A DNA stretch of 64,000 nt from Falciphora oryzae (lineage: Eukaryota > Ascomycota > Sordariomycetes > Magnaporthales > Magnaporthaceae): positions 3,803,535 through 3,867,534 of the forward strand of contig JNVV01000001.1 of NCBI GenBank assembly GCA_000733355.1, given 5' to 3'. Within the stretch, counting starts at the first letter, position 1. Every line of letters begins with the position of its first letter. Below, in pieces: positions 10,875-23,698 of this stretch. A model generated the notes under the pieces. It saw only the letters and a list, made by a program, of their open reading frames with translations, made no database searches and had not been told where the DNA came from. The translations under genes were made by a program, and so were the position numbers.

Positions 10875-13800
10875 GATGTGCTCCATGAGGACGGTAAGGT
10901 GCTGATGTCTGGGTCTTGGGAGGAAATAACCTCGCGAGGGGCGCGAATCTGGACGGGAGGCTGACCTGACAGATGCCAGGGATCTCAACGCTTGGGGGAA
11001 TGATCTCTCTGCCTACCCCAGCTCGTCAAAAGATTGCTGTCACCGAGTTTGGACCTCAGTTTGCTTGATAAGAGCGGGAGACCGGTATAGACTAGGATCT
11101 AGGCCTGTGCACGAGCACAGACTATCATCAGAAGAACAAAAAAACAACAAAATCCAGGGGACCCAAAGCCACGGGACCCCGACGTCGCGCACGCCCCCCT
11201 GGTCAAACCACCCCCGGCCAAGCCATCCAGCTCGGACGGCCGTTTTGAGGCAAGGGAAACATTCGAGATTGCCAACGGGACCGAGGCTAGCTCGACGCGC
11301 CTAGCTCGTCGTCTTTCGGCCCGTTCAACGGCCAGAGCTGTCCACACCCCTGCGTCCACATGTCAATTGTTGCTTCTTTTCTTCTCTCGCTACCTTTGCT
11401 TTTGGAAGAAAGAAACGAGCGGCCACCTCCGGGCCTGCATGCTTCGTAAAGATCGGAGGGTTTGATGGCATAAACGAGCCTTGGGGGACGTATCAAAATG
11501 GATTTTTATGGAGCACTTTAGTCATTACACTGGGCATCACCACCACCAGCAACGCTGCAAGCGAAGGGAACAGAAGGCAAGAGAAGGCCAGCGAAGACTA
11601 CAGGTTGGTGTGATGGGCTTTTTGTGATAGACTTTCCACTGCTTCACCGCCATGGTTTCCACGGGGTACCGCGCCCAAGTCCAAAGCTGCCCGCACCGAG
11701 TTATCGCGCAAAAATGGCCGCGAGTCCAGCCTGGACAACAAGGCGGGCGGACAAGCGTCTCGGCATTTGGAGCGATGAATAAGCAGCACGCTGGATGGGC
11801 TGTGTGGGTCGGCCGGGGCAGCACGGGCAGGGCAGGCCCAAAAATGCTGTTGCCTACGCCGATCTTTGCCGTCCAGGGACTACCAAACCCTCAACGACAA
11901 CCCCCCCGGTGACCTGCATCCCGCCATCAAAAATGCCCCCATGTTCTTCATTCCTTCAACGACAGGCTGGGTCTCTAAATCCGAGAAAAGCCGGTGATAG
12001 CTGTCGGCCGACCAGTTGCGCAAACTTACCAAGACGGGGGAGGCAGGCGCATACAGAACGTAGCATCGCTCCGGCGCCAAAAAGCTCATCCCCGGGCGAG
12101 GCCAAGCGCAAATTAGCGGCTTGCACGTAGAAAACGTTCCCTGCAACTGGGGTTTGGCATGTGGAGGCAGGTTGGCCAGGTGGTTGGTCGGACGGCTGAC
12201 GAAAGAGAGATGGGAAAGAAAGCGGGCTAATTCTCCGAACCGTCAGGAAAACGGGAGGCGGAGAGTGTGTGGCTGGTGTGTGCCGTCCCCACCCCCCACT
12301 AAACGTGTGGAAAAACAAGAGGTGGCCGCTTCTGAGAATGCACAAGCGCCCCAAAAAGCCAGCCCGAACCTGACCGCCGCATTAGCACTTGTGGTTTGGT
12401 TGCACACGTTCAGAAAAGTCGGGGTTTGGAATCTCGACTATTGTGGGTACTGATTCAAGCGAACCTGCAGTGCTGGTTTTCGCCCCGGCCTCGTCGTCTC
12501 CGTCATTGAAAACTCTATCTCGGATAGAGATGCTATGTTCCTTTTTTGCCTGTTGTGTTTCCTTTGTTTCCTTTTTCCTTTTTCCTTTTTTTTTCGGTTT
12601 TATTGTTTTCTTTTTTATCCTGTGCTCTACACTCACCCCCGCATTCGTTGCCATCACATATTCGCGACGAGGCCGCATATACAGACAGACGGCAGATGTT
12701 GTCACACTGAATCATAGGGCATGCCGGTGCTTGTTCCCGTCTTCAAGGCGACTCCGAAGTCCTGTACCCTGCACACATGAAGACAGCTGGCCAGCCGGGC
12801 GAGAGCGAGTTACTTTGTGTTTTTTGTTTTTCGATTCCCGAATCGTCGCGAAATGCCCTTGGTGACCGACGGCCCAAAAAGGAAGCATCCCCATATTGAA
12901 ACCTCGGCGGTCGTGCATCTCGCCATCAACCCTCACATTCCAGCTCCTGCCGGGCTCCAATACTCTCGGGTTCTACGGTTCCCGTGCTCGACGACGTCCA
13001 ATCGGGGCCGCGAGGGGGGCAAATGAGCGAGGTGCCTTGTAGGGCTGTGTGGCTTGTTGTCTGTTTCTCGTTAGCTCCCCACACCTTGATAAGCGCGGGA
13101 ATCCCACGCGCAAGAGACCACCAGCCATGCAAGCGTGTGGGACAGCAAAAAGCCAGAGAGGGGAGCAGGTTTCAAGCGAATCGAATCAAATCAAAAATCC
13201 AAAGCGAGAAGAAGGCAGGGGGAAGAAGTGATCGCTTCCCGCGCCCTCCGTCCCTCACATCGATTAATCCGAGCCAGCCAGTCGTTGCGACATGGCTATC
13301 AATCGATCTTGGGGCCTAATTTGCACTCTTTTTTTTTTCTCTTGTTTTCTAGGCAAGGGGCAGGATGGCGCGGTAGTGCCGAAACATTTCGCGCGGCGCC
13401 CCAGTGACGTCGCAGGGCTGCTACTTGCCCAAGAAGGCCACTAAACCAAGACCGGTTACACTAGGTTCTTAGCCAATCCCGCCGGAACAATGCCAGGGAG
13501 GGGCCGATCCAGACCAAGCGATCACTTAAGATGATGATGTGTTTTATGTAATTTCTCTCTTTTTTTTTTTCTGTTAGCTTTTGTTCCCAAGGCCCCGTTT
13601 CGTTTGTTTGACTTGCATGGTCGCAGCTGACACCCAATGGTGATCCCTACTGCATCCACGAGACCCTTTCTGCTCCGTGTCGAGTCGGCGGTCCAGACAT
13701 GGTGTCGCCATGCAGGCCATAATAGTGGTGGTGGTGGTGGAGGGGCGTGTGCTTCAAGGCGCTTTGTGGCAGAGCCGCGTCCAATTCACACTCGGAGACG

Positions 13801-14620
13801 CAGGCGGCTGGAGCCCGCCAACCCAAAATCCCCGCCTGCAATGGAAGCTCTCCAAGACCGACGCGAGCTGCTTGGAAGCTCTTCTGGCGGTGAAGCTATC
13901 AGTTCAAAGAGGAGGCAGCGGGCAGGAGAGGCGGCGCACAAGACAGCATCAGCCTTAATTGTGGAGGCGTGGGCCTGCAGCTTGAGGGACGCGAGAGAGA
14001 GCAGCTGCACCGCCCAGCTCCGGATACGCGTATCGGGTGTGCGCTGTCAATTGGCCTGTGGACCTCGCCATTACACACATTGATTCTGAGCAGGGGGTGT
14101 GAGAGAGAGAGAGAGCGCACGTCAACGGCAAGGCCGCCCGAGAAGGTGGGAACAGGTGGCGGCGGGGGAGCTTGATGCAGGGCAATCTATTCTGCTTCAG
14201 CGGAGCTCGTATCTTCACGATACGTTACAGGATAGGTGGGCAGATGCATCCGCGGTTGCGGGAACACTGCGCTGCTGGGCTCAGTTGACGACGCGAGAGG
14301 TGTGATCTGCCGCTGGACAAATTAACCCAGGTTTGCCAGGCAAAGCCGAGAGGGCAAGTCGGCCATTGTGTTGCACGGCTTTTTGTTTTCATGCAGTGAC
14401 GGGGATATTTTTGGCCATCATGTTGATCTTGTTGAGGAAGCGAGGGGTTCAGAGAGCTGTGGAGGCGACCGTCCGCACCACATTAATCTCGCATTGTTTT
14501 TTTGCCCAGTGGCATGAATGATCTCACATTTAGCGCGACGGCTCTCCCGTCCCAGGCGGGGATCGGAGGGATAAGGCGCCGTCGGGGTTGAGCAGCCCTG
14601 GCCGCTGGTCGCTGTCTGGC

Positions 14621-14639
14621 GTGTGTGTGTGTGTGTGTG
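14621..14639. repeat. GT microsatellite
   Basis: A (GT)9-type run with no associated reading frame. Confidence 0.8.
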
Positions 14640-15566
14640 CCGGGAGGGGCTAGTTGGGGAGCCACGACGCAGGAAGGCAAAGCAAAGTACAGCTCCCGAT
14701 CCTCTCGCGCGTGCTGCCAGTCGCCAAGACTCTGTCCCGCGCGCTGGGCAACCCCCCGTTTCGGGGTCGCCGGGCGCAGCGGCTGCGGGTGTGATTGGCT
14801 GTGGCCGCGACCTTGTCCCTCCGTTCCGTAGGGCTGAAGACCCCACATGCCCACATGGGCCTTAAAGAATGGGGCGGCGGGCGCGAGCTCCAGAGGCCCG
14901 GTTCCGAACGGGAGCAAGGGGGCGTGGTAGCGTGTGGCCGCTTGCGGCAAGCACCACTGAGCTTGTGTGGGTCCGCCCAGGCATGCATGGGAAGGTGGGT
15001 ACAGCTTCCAGGGGTGCTTTGCAGCGACACACTCCTTTCACGAGGTCACAATTCACAGATATTGCCTGCCCGTGACCGGCTCCGGCACTGTTGCGTCGAA
15101 ATGATTCATCAAGCTGTGACCGGGCTAAAAAGAGGGCAGAGTGCGGATCGCAAGCCGGCGAAGTGCGAGATCGACACACCTAACTTTCCTCCTTTTGTCA
15201 TTAGTCTTTTTTTTTTTTCTTCTCGACAGCCCGCCCGCTGGTGTCGAAAAAACGGCCTAAATTAGCTGCAGCGCAACGTTGAACTGCAGCGTCCCATTTT
15301 GCCCAATTAGCTTCCGCTCTGTGGGGGTGTGGGGCCGTCGCACCGTGCACCCCAGACTCCAGAGGCGTGACTGTGGCACTGTGGTACCCGAGACAGGCCC
15401 TGAATCATCGAGAAACATATCAAAGACATGCGTTGGTATGGACTGGGCCTGCATACAGGCGAGGAGATGCGCACATATCGCATGGTAGCCAAGGGGGTTA
15501 ATTCCTGTCGGCAGGGCTGTGCAGCTTTTGATATTCTCAATTCTCGGTACTTTACTCAGAATAACT

Positions 15567-15599
15567 ATTTTTTATTTTTTATTTTTTATTTTTTTTTTT
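15567..15599. repeat. (ATTTTTT)n simple repeat
   Basis: Four to five units of a T-rich heptamer ending in a T run. Confidence 0.8.
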
Positions 15600-16172
15600 C
15601 ACACAAGAGGCTCAAGGAGTGTGCGCCTCTGTGCATCTCCTCTCGGCACATCTCCTTTCCTCTATTCACAGCCTCCTATTCACTCGCCAGAGATATCAAA
15701 TGCCCCATACCCACGCATGTGAGTAAGCGTAAAGCCGCTATACCCAACTCGAGCAGGTTCGGGCGAGATGGATGTCCGTCTGGCCAAGGGGCGCGAGGCG
15801 AGGCGGCCGAATTGTCCCTGGCGACTTGGACACGAAGACGGCGGGCCCCACCCGAATAGGTAACCCAACCTACGATGCGCGCAGCCCGTGCCGGTCGCGC
15901 GCCTGTGACCCCGCATGCCGGGGGTCGAGGTTGCAATGCTGTTCGTGGAAAGGCAACTCAACATTTCCACCGCGGACACAACCCACGAATGCCGATCTAC
16001 GTCTGTGCAAAGCAGAAAAAAAAAAAGAAGGTTAAATTTGTAAGCTTGTATGTATGTCTTGGTGGTATTGTTGACCTGTTTGGGCTATAGGCACCGCACG
16101 ATAATGTCACCATGAGAATGTATTTTGTCATAGTTTCTTTTTATTCTCTTTTAGCTTTTGTCATGTCCCCCA

Positions 16173-16196
16173 CCCTGAGGGCGACCCTGAGGGCGA
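16173..16196. repeat. Perfect 12-bp tandem duplication
   Basis: The 12-mer CCCTGAGGGCGA occurs twice in direct succession. Each unit holds the inverted motif CCCTGAGGG. Confidence 0.85.
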
Positions 16197-19100
16197 ACCC
16201 GAGCCACGGGCATACTGTCAGGCGGACCTTTGACGTTGTGAAACTGTGACGGTTCTCTGCGGCTTTGGGGTCGACGTCAAGCAATATTTCGTCAAGGGGC
16301 TGCGTCGGGTTACGGCGCACTCGGGAAAGGAGACCTGCATCGTAGGTAGCGTAGCCACACCCGATATTTGGAAATGGACCGGATAGCTGCCGCGCTGCTT
16401 GCCGACCCTAAAGTGCCAATATGTCCACTGCTGTGCGCGACTATAGCCTGCCTGCACAGCTCGTTACATGGCGGCCCTGGGACAAGAGAAGCACCCGACA
16501 CCAGGCCCCGGGGCACACAAATGCGGTGCGAGGGTCGCTGCGTCGATCGGGTGCAGAGAAAGGTCACAACAACCACAGGACGGCGCGCAAGGCCAATACG
16601 GAGCGGCCGAGGCTTGGTGTTGCTTGGGACGGCACGAGGCAGTGCCGGATCATTGACCCTGTTTAGTGCGTCGGACGGGCATGAGAAGCGCCGAGACGAT
16701 CAACAGCAGAATGACGCTGTTTGGGGTATCATGAGCCACGATAAGGACCTAGGGACTGAGACTAGGGCATTGGGACGTGCAGCAATAGGCAGTGCCATGC
16801 CGGGCCGGAACTACCTAGACAGGCTACTGTATCCCTGGCACTAGGCCGGGACTGCAGCCGGTTCCAAGGGGGATGTGGACGTGGACGAGGACGTGGCCGG
16901 TCAGTCTTGAATTCCCGGGGCCCACGCAGCGACCTTAGCACCTTAGCCAGTGTACCAGACGCCCGCCTTTTCGTTCTTGCTTCTCCCGGCGCCCCACAGC
17001 CAGCCGAGGCTCGCTGCCAGTGCGTGTGGCACGTAGTATCGCCGTGCTGTCTATCTGGTGGTGCGTGGTGCGTGGGAAGGCGGGCAGGAAGGGCCCCAAG
17101 TCGGGACCGGATCCGGGCGGGCCACGATCGCAAGGCTTGGCACTGTGGAGAGCCGAGGGGATTTGCGCTGCCAACCTGCTGGTTCTAGCGAGCGAGTTTC
17201 TCTTCATTGAGGCTGCGCCTCGCCCTAATTTCCCTCCATGGGTGCGACGTGCAGAGGGGGCTCCACAAAAATCGAGCGTGAAGCAACAAAAAGGCCCACC
17301 CGGGCCCGAACCCCTGCCCCGCCTTTTGACCTTTGCCATCCCGCTACTTTTTGGTGCGTCTGGCTTCACCACCAGCAAAGAAAGGCGGGCGGCCAGAAAG
17401 CGACCAAGTGCGTGGGACCCAGGGGTCGGCCGCACCCATGCCCGCCCACCACTCGTCCACTCGTCCTCCCCAATCAATGTTGCGATCGGCCGCATGACCC
17501 TCTGCTTCCCATCTCGGTGCTTTATGCATGAGGCGGCAAGATGCGCGCTGTGTGCGTAATTTCCCGCGCCCTCCCCCTCCCCTCCCATGCAGCCTGCCAC
17601 GGCTGCTGCTGCTGCTGCTGCTTGCTTGCTTGCCTCTACAGTACAGTCTTGGGTTTTAGCCCATGTGGCCTACGGTCGGTCGTGGTGGCCCGTCGGACCA
17701 AAAGAGGCCAGCCATGACGAACGCGACCTGTCACTATTCGCGTCCCGGCAACCCAAAACCCACCCCAACACCACCCAAGCCACACTGTCCCCTGCCCGCC
17801 TGCGTCGTGCAAAATGGCGGTAAAATCGACAAAGGGACAGGAGGCTACCTATGCGCACGCCTCCTGGCCCGCGGCCGATGTCCAGGTCCCATCGGCTAGG
17901 CATCAACAATGTCTATCCTACTACACGGCGCGAGCATGCTGGCGCACCGCTGTTTTCCCGGCGACGACATGTACCCGGCGAGAATACGGCTGCAACGTCG
18001 CAGAGGCGGGCATGGTGGCCACTTTCCACCTGCATTCGAGCCTCCAAAACCGCCCGGAATGGTGGTGTTGAGCGACGGTCGCCAGTCCGAGCCGGCCTAT
18101 CAGACGCTTCCTTTTTTTTTTTTTTTTTTCCCTACTGTCTGCCCACACAGCCCAGCCCAGCTCGTGGAGAGGCGGCGGGGCCTTGCGGCAGATCTGCGGG
18201 CAACGCGCCAAGTCTGAGACGCAACTTGGCATCCTCACGCCCGGTGATTGTCTGTTTCGACCACCGTCCAGCCACCGCCTTTGCTGCTTTTGTGCTGGCT
18301 GTTTGATGCCCGCCAGCTCTCATTTCCCACAACCCCGTGCTGAAGGATTCCGCTCGCAAGGCCGGGCAGGAAGATGGCCTTCGTCAAGCGAAATGGCCAG
18401 GCTTGAAGGATATGTTCCGATTCGGGCGAAGCTGTGTCCACCAGCTTGGAATTCACGTCGCGGACGAGGTGGACTCATCTCCACGTCGGGTCGACGGATA
18501 GGAGGCAGGCCAGTCCTTGACCAACAAGGTCCTCCGCGCCGTCCATTTCTTCCCTCCTGGACCGGGCTGTTCACCAAGCAAGTCTCCTTGACCGGACGCT
18601 CGCTTATTCTGGCGAATCACACGTCTTGCCTCCCCGTGGGCTGCCTGTCCACCTGCCTGCGCTTCCCGTCAAGGCAACAAGGGGCAAATGACGACCTGCC
18701 CGGCTTTGACCCCCTCCGGCTCCCCGCAATCCCATCAACGTGGCCGGTGCCTTGGCAACCTTGTTATCGTGCACCCGCTTCCTTGCCTTTGCCTCAATCT
18801 AAAGCCGAATGGCTTATCAATTGCCCAACGGGCTTACCAATGTCCGCTGGTGATGCGCTGCCGTTCCGGCCCCCGATTCCCCATCTCGGATTTCCATCAA
18901 GCTCGGTTTTTATTTTTTTTTTGGGATGCCACACAGCAAAACCACTTATACCCGTATCCAGTCAAGGGGCCAGCCCAAGCGGAAAAGGGCCGGTTCTGCT
19001 GCGCTGGCCCCAGTCGCCGAGGCCCCTCCTTCTGGACATGGTCCGATCCTGACCTTGAATTTGCGTGCCGCAGCCAAGCTGGCGCAGCCAATGAAGCTTC

Positions 19101-22100
19101 CCCCATGCCCTGCCGACCGGTGATAGGGCTGGTTGGCACCGTTCCTCTGCCGCAGCCGCACGCGCAGGACTTTCTGGGAGCAGGCCGTCGCCCGTTGCCA
19201 ACGCGCTAGGGATGCCTTCTTTCCCTACATCCCCATTGGCCCTGCAGGGCTGCTGCGAACTACGGGACTGTGCCGGGTGACCGGAGAATGTGGCCGCCGG
19301 CCACGATAGGCTGCTGCAAAGAATCAGGCCGGGTGGGCGGGGTCTGTCTACTTTCATTCCGCGCGTGGCCAGCTGAATCGTGAGTTGACCGATGGCAGCT
19401 TCGTAGTCGAAGTAGCCAGGACCCAACCTACCCCTCCAATGTCCCTTGCCTGTCTTGTGCGCCTAGAGCGCCTGCTTTCGCATTCCTCGGTCTGGCTGCC
19501 GTCTTCGGAGACCGGCTAGAGATATCGAGTCTGCCTTCTCTTGGGGTGCAGAACTGGGGTAGGGTACCCGCCCCTCTGCGCGCCGGGTATTGATGCTATC
19601 TTCTCACTTGACCTGACCGTTTCCGGTCCGTTCGAGAGCTCCATCTTGGTCCTCTGGAATTCCACCAGATATGGGGGTTCCTGTCCCGAAAAAGAAGCTC
19701 ATATCGTGGATGGACAGACCGGCGTCGAGCTGAAAAACGAACCCCACACGAAAAAGGGTCTGCTCGCAGCCCACCCGCCGCCCCTCACTCGCGCAGTGCC
19801 CGCTCGGCGACCTCGCTGGGGCTGGGTGCATCTGCATGGGCTGTTTGAATTTCTTCCCTTGCAAATTTCTTGCAATGTTGTGCGCGTTTTTTTCTTCTAT
19901 TTCCCCATGTTACACCAGTCAAAGGGGCCGCTCACATTGCGCCGCCCCCGATTATCGTACCCTGCAGGGACTCTCTCATGTGGGCGCAACCGACGCCACG
20001 CAGCAGGCCGACCCCTCAAAAAGGAGGCTGAGCCTCCCTTGTCACGTCGGCGCTGGCTGTCTGGCCCCGTCGTGCTGCATGTCGTGTGCTTTTTTCTCGA
20101 GGGAAGAGGGCACGCTGCAGAGCAACGTTGGATACCGTTTATTTTTCTCTTTCTTTTTTTTTTTCTGCTTTTCGCTAAAGCCCGATTATTGTTTTCTACA
20201 CACCCTCATCCGCACTTCCGGACACCGCCGCCCATGTAGAGCTCGGGGCGGTCGGGCGTCGGAGGGATTACGGCCGGCATACAGTAGATGTGAGGTGTTG
20301 ATTCGATTGCTCGCTGCCGGCGCCTTACTTGCCGCACGTCAGGGAGGCTTGCTCTAGTTTTGCGTGGCGCCGACGACCATGGCATCTTCCGCTGGGCTGC
20401 CCTGCCCGCTCTTTGGCGGGCTGCTGCATGTGCCCGCGAACAGACCGCTTCATGAACAGGGCTGATGCTGCATGCTGCTACTGCTGCCACCATCACCCAT
20501 CACCACCACTCATCGTCGCTCTGGCCCACAGGCGCTGGAGGCCGTTGATGGCTTATTGGAAGGAAAAGAAGGGTGTTGTTGTTGTTTGTCCTTGTCAGAA
20601 CCCTATTTGAACCCATCTCGGCCGGGCGTGTGCGTTGGTTGCATGGGGAGGACGGATGATGCGCGCACGCGCCCTTGACCGCCCTTTCCTCTTCAAGAAT
20701 CTCATAGGGCTGAAGGGGGCGGGCGGACTAGATCTGACGGAAAATCGACCAACCTGTCTGACTGCTCATCGTCTTGGCGTCAAAAAAAAAACTGGAGGAG
20801 GCACACGCCGTACACCCACACACAGAAAGAAGGCTGGAAGACACAGAGAACACGTTGGAAATACCAGACGGTGTAGCTATGTGGCTCTCCAAGTCTTCTC
20901 TCTCTCTGTGTGTGTGTGTCGGCTATCACCGCTCGTTCGGGGATTATGCAGTCAGCCGGCTGTCGATTTTTCCTTTGATGAGTTGCTGGGGGCCATCGCC
21001 GATGACACTTTTTCCTGATCCACCTTGATCGCCTGTGACCTGCCACCACCACCACCAACCCACCCCGTCGACGTCGTGGACAAGGCAGCATAGCCTCAAT
21101 CTGCTGCTTGCCGCACGGTGGAGTCGGCGTGTGGGTGAGCGTGTCCATGTGAGAGAGTCTTTGCTGCGTCTGCGCATCTGGTGGTGGATCCTACCTTATG
21201 TCGTCTTTCGTCCCATGCAGCCTGCTCCCGGGACATACATGCCTCCATCTCTTGTGATTGCTAGCTAGCTACCCCCCCTTGTCCTGCTGCCGTCGGTTTC
21301 CAATGTTTCGTGATGCAGATTTGCGGAACCCCTAGAGGTTGGATCCCGCATGGAACCAAAAAGTCGATGTGACATGGACGTCTTTCGAACCCGCACCCCC
21401 TCCTCCCTCTGGTGCGGTGAGTCTACCTAAGCAAAGCAGACAGGGGAAAGAAGAGGAGACCAAGCAACAAAAACGGTGAACGTCTCGGCAAAGCCGACCC
21501 GCCAGCCAGCTTCTTTCTTTCTTCACTCTGCATCTGGTAAAAAGGGGCGTGTGTGTGTGTCTTCCCGTAGCGAAACAAAGACGAGCCGTGGGGGAAGGAG
21601 CCCGTCCCCCGGAGTGGGAACCCGCTCGGGGACCGTCAGCAGCCCCGACGAGCACCCACAAGGGCCTCGACGGGACGGGAGCCCTCTATCTACATCTTTC
21701 AGCGCCCCATCGCCCATCTCCGTGGGTTTGTGCCAAGCGGCCGTCGTCGCTTCCGGCCGGCGCGACGGGGAGCTGGAAGTGCTGAGTGCTGCCCCCCGCC
21801 CCGAAGCGGCGGGCAAAAGAAAAAGGAAAAAAAAAACCCCACCCGCAACAACTCGGCGGAATGGAAAGGAGAGGTCCAGTGATGAATGAATGCCCGTTTT
21901 GCCGAAGTGATGGCTGGTCCTCCGGGGTTCCGTTTTCCTTCCTTCGTACACACACACGCCCCGTCATAGCCCCATCCTCAGCCCGCATCACACATATACC
22001 CTCTGTCGCGCGCGCTATATTCACAAAGCTCCTGCATCCCGCCTCGCCCAGCCTCGTGCACAGGGACAAGGTTCCTCTGTCTCGGGTCTCATGTCGGGGG

Positions 22101-22746
22101 CCGGATTGTCTTTCACACACACTCACACCCCCCACCCATCCACCTTTAACTCGACACGTTACGAGCTATAAAGCGCTTTCGGTGTGGGTCCCGAGGGGGA
22201 TTTAGGCAGTCGTATTTCTGCTCGTCACGTATAGCCGTGTTATGCCCCAAAGAAGCAACAAGAGCAGATTGTCCCGCCCGGGAGGAGAGAGAAAAAAAAT
22301 CGCGTGGCCCCAAGACAACGCTTGTCCCTTGATCCCTGTTGACCTGATCGGTGGAGACCAATGTACGGGCCGTCACTGGTAGACAGAGCAGCGAGGGGAT
22401 TGCATCATTCGAATCCATCCATTTTCATCGTGGGTTGGTGGGGTGTATGTAGTCTTGAGGAGTCTGGTCCAGTCCAGCTATGTATGTACAAACACAAACG
22501 CTGGGGTGTCTTCGTCCGAAGCCGGTGACGTTACGCTTGGCAGGGGCTGAGAAGCAAAGACTCGGTCGAGGACCGCGCTCCGGGAATCCATCACCAGCGG
22601 CGGCCTCTTCGCGCCGCATCATACCAGCTCCCCCGTGTTGAGACAATGAACCTCGAGCATCCGAGCCGCTCCTGCCCTACCCTCCCTTCATAGTGCGCAG
22701 TCCCTCTCAGGCCAGGGCCGCAGTGTCGTTCTAGCTCTGGTCGAGC

Positions 22747-23578
22747 TCAACACCCGAGGACCATAAAGATGGTACTGCCCTGAAGCACGTTGTAGTATCG
22801 TAGTGTCCTGTCAAACTGAAGCACTCTTGTCGCATGCACAAGCCGCTGCCGGTGCTGGGGGACGTTCATGTTGGATTCGATCTCTATTTTGAGAACCTGC
22901 ACCGTCCAGTTTAGGTTGACTTCGAACTTTTGCGACATGCGGCCCACCACTGGTTTTGAGCAAGAAGGAAGGAGGAAAAAAGGAGGTTAGCATCTTGTCC
23001 TCGGTAGACATATAGTAGACTGCCGACGAGGGAGGGACACAAGCAGGCGGCTCACTCTCCACCGTGATGGTCGTGTCCCTGGGCAGCGTGTCCCGGAGCC
23101 TGATGTGGTAGTCCAAGTCGTCGGCGACGAAGTAGCCCGGCAGCGGGCCGGGAGGCTCGACCAGGACGGTCGAGTCGCGCGCGACCTCGGACCAGGAGAT
23201 GGCGCCGATGGGCTCGCGGTCCTCGTCGCGCGACCTGCCCGTCTGCTGGAAGAACCGGAAGGTCTTGAGCTTGAATATGGAGATGTCCAACGCCTCGGCG
23301 ACCTCCGCGATGAAGTCGCGCCAGTCGTCGGGCTTCTCCATGCACAGCGACTCGATCTGGCCGTCGAAGGTGCGGACGACGACGACCAGCTCGACCGGCG
23401 GGGGCCCTTGCTTTGATTCAGAGGTCTCGTCTGCCTCTGCGGCCTCCAAATACGTCGGTGTGTTCTCCGGGTCGGTTGAATTGGTCTGCGGGTCTGTCTG
23501 GGTGGGCGCCGGCGTTGCCTCGGAGGCCGTCGCCACCTCGGACCTCGAGCGCCCCCGGGTCGACGCCGCTGAGCCCAT
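22747..23578 (-). CDS. Two-module ubiquitin-like domain protein with a myristoylation-like N-terminus
   Basis: Exon 1 is 23578-23056, the intron is 23055-22950 (donor GTGAGC, branch CTAAC, acceptor AACCAG), and exon 2 is 22949-22747 with a TGA stop, giving 241 residues. The N-terminus MGSAAS has Gly2 and Ser6, the minimal N-myristoylation pattern. Residues 7-60 are low complexity and acidic. A first beta-grasp-like module begins at about residue 60 (VELVVVVRTFDG). The second module, about 168-241, is clearly ubiquitin-like: it keeps the ubiquitin pattern QRL, DRTL, YN and ST...MVL in order. It ends LGC, so it lacks a C-terminal Gly-Gly and cannot be conjugated in the usual way; the lysines at the Lys48 and Lys63 positions are also absent. 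The start context ACACCATGG is strong. A 21-bp tandem repeat lies just upstream. I cannot assign a named orthologue. Confidence 0.8.
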
Positions 23579-23614
23579 GGTGTAGACGTGGTTCGGTGGA
23601 CTTTAGATGTATAT

Positions 23615-23698
23615 CAGATATTGGAAACGAGTGATCAGATAACGGGGACGAGTGGCCGGATATCGAGAACGAATGATCAGATGTTGAGAACAAGTGAT
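23615..23698. repeat. Four-copy 21-bp tandem repeat upstream of the ubiquitin-like gene
   Basis: Units start at 23615, 23636, 23657 and 23678. Each begins CAGAT or CGGAT and three of the four end in GTGAT or ATGAT, with imperfect identity between units. The array lies 37-120 bases upstream of the minus-strand start codon at 23578, so it falls in the promoter or leader. Confidence 0.85.

Larger units (their letters stand above)
1394..22746. other. 21-kb stretch without a recognisable gene
   Basis: No reading frame in this stretch shows a recognisable domain, sustained coding bias or plausible splice-joined exons. The open frames are short and overlap in several phases, as expected for GC-rich non-coding DNA. 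Base composition looks like the rest of the window, without the AT-rich signature of RIP-mutated transposons. It contains CA/GT microsatellites, poly-A/T tracts up to about 20 bases, a (CTG)6 run near 17603-17621, and many CCAAT boxes. It lies between the 3' end of the ubiquitin-like gene and the 5' end of the bZIP-like gene. It could therefore be a large regulatory or leader region of the latter, or carry unannotated non-coding transcripts. Absence of genes is my reading, not proof. Confidence 0.6.

Noticed and set aside
18183..19052. 289-codon plus-strand open frame in the gene-free region
   Set aside because: No domain, no codon bias, Ser/Pro/Arg composition typical of random GC-rich DNA, and no plausible partner exons.
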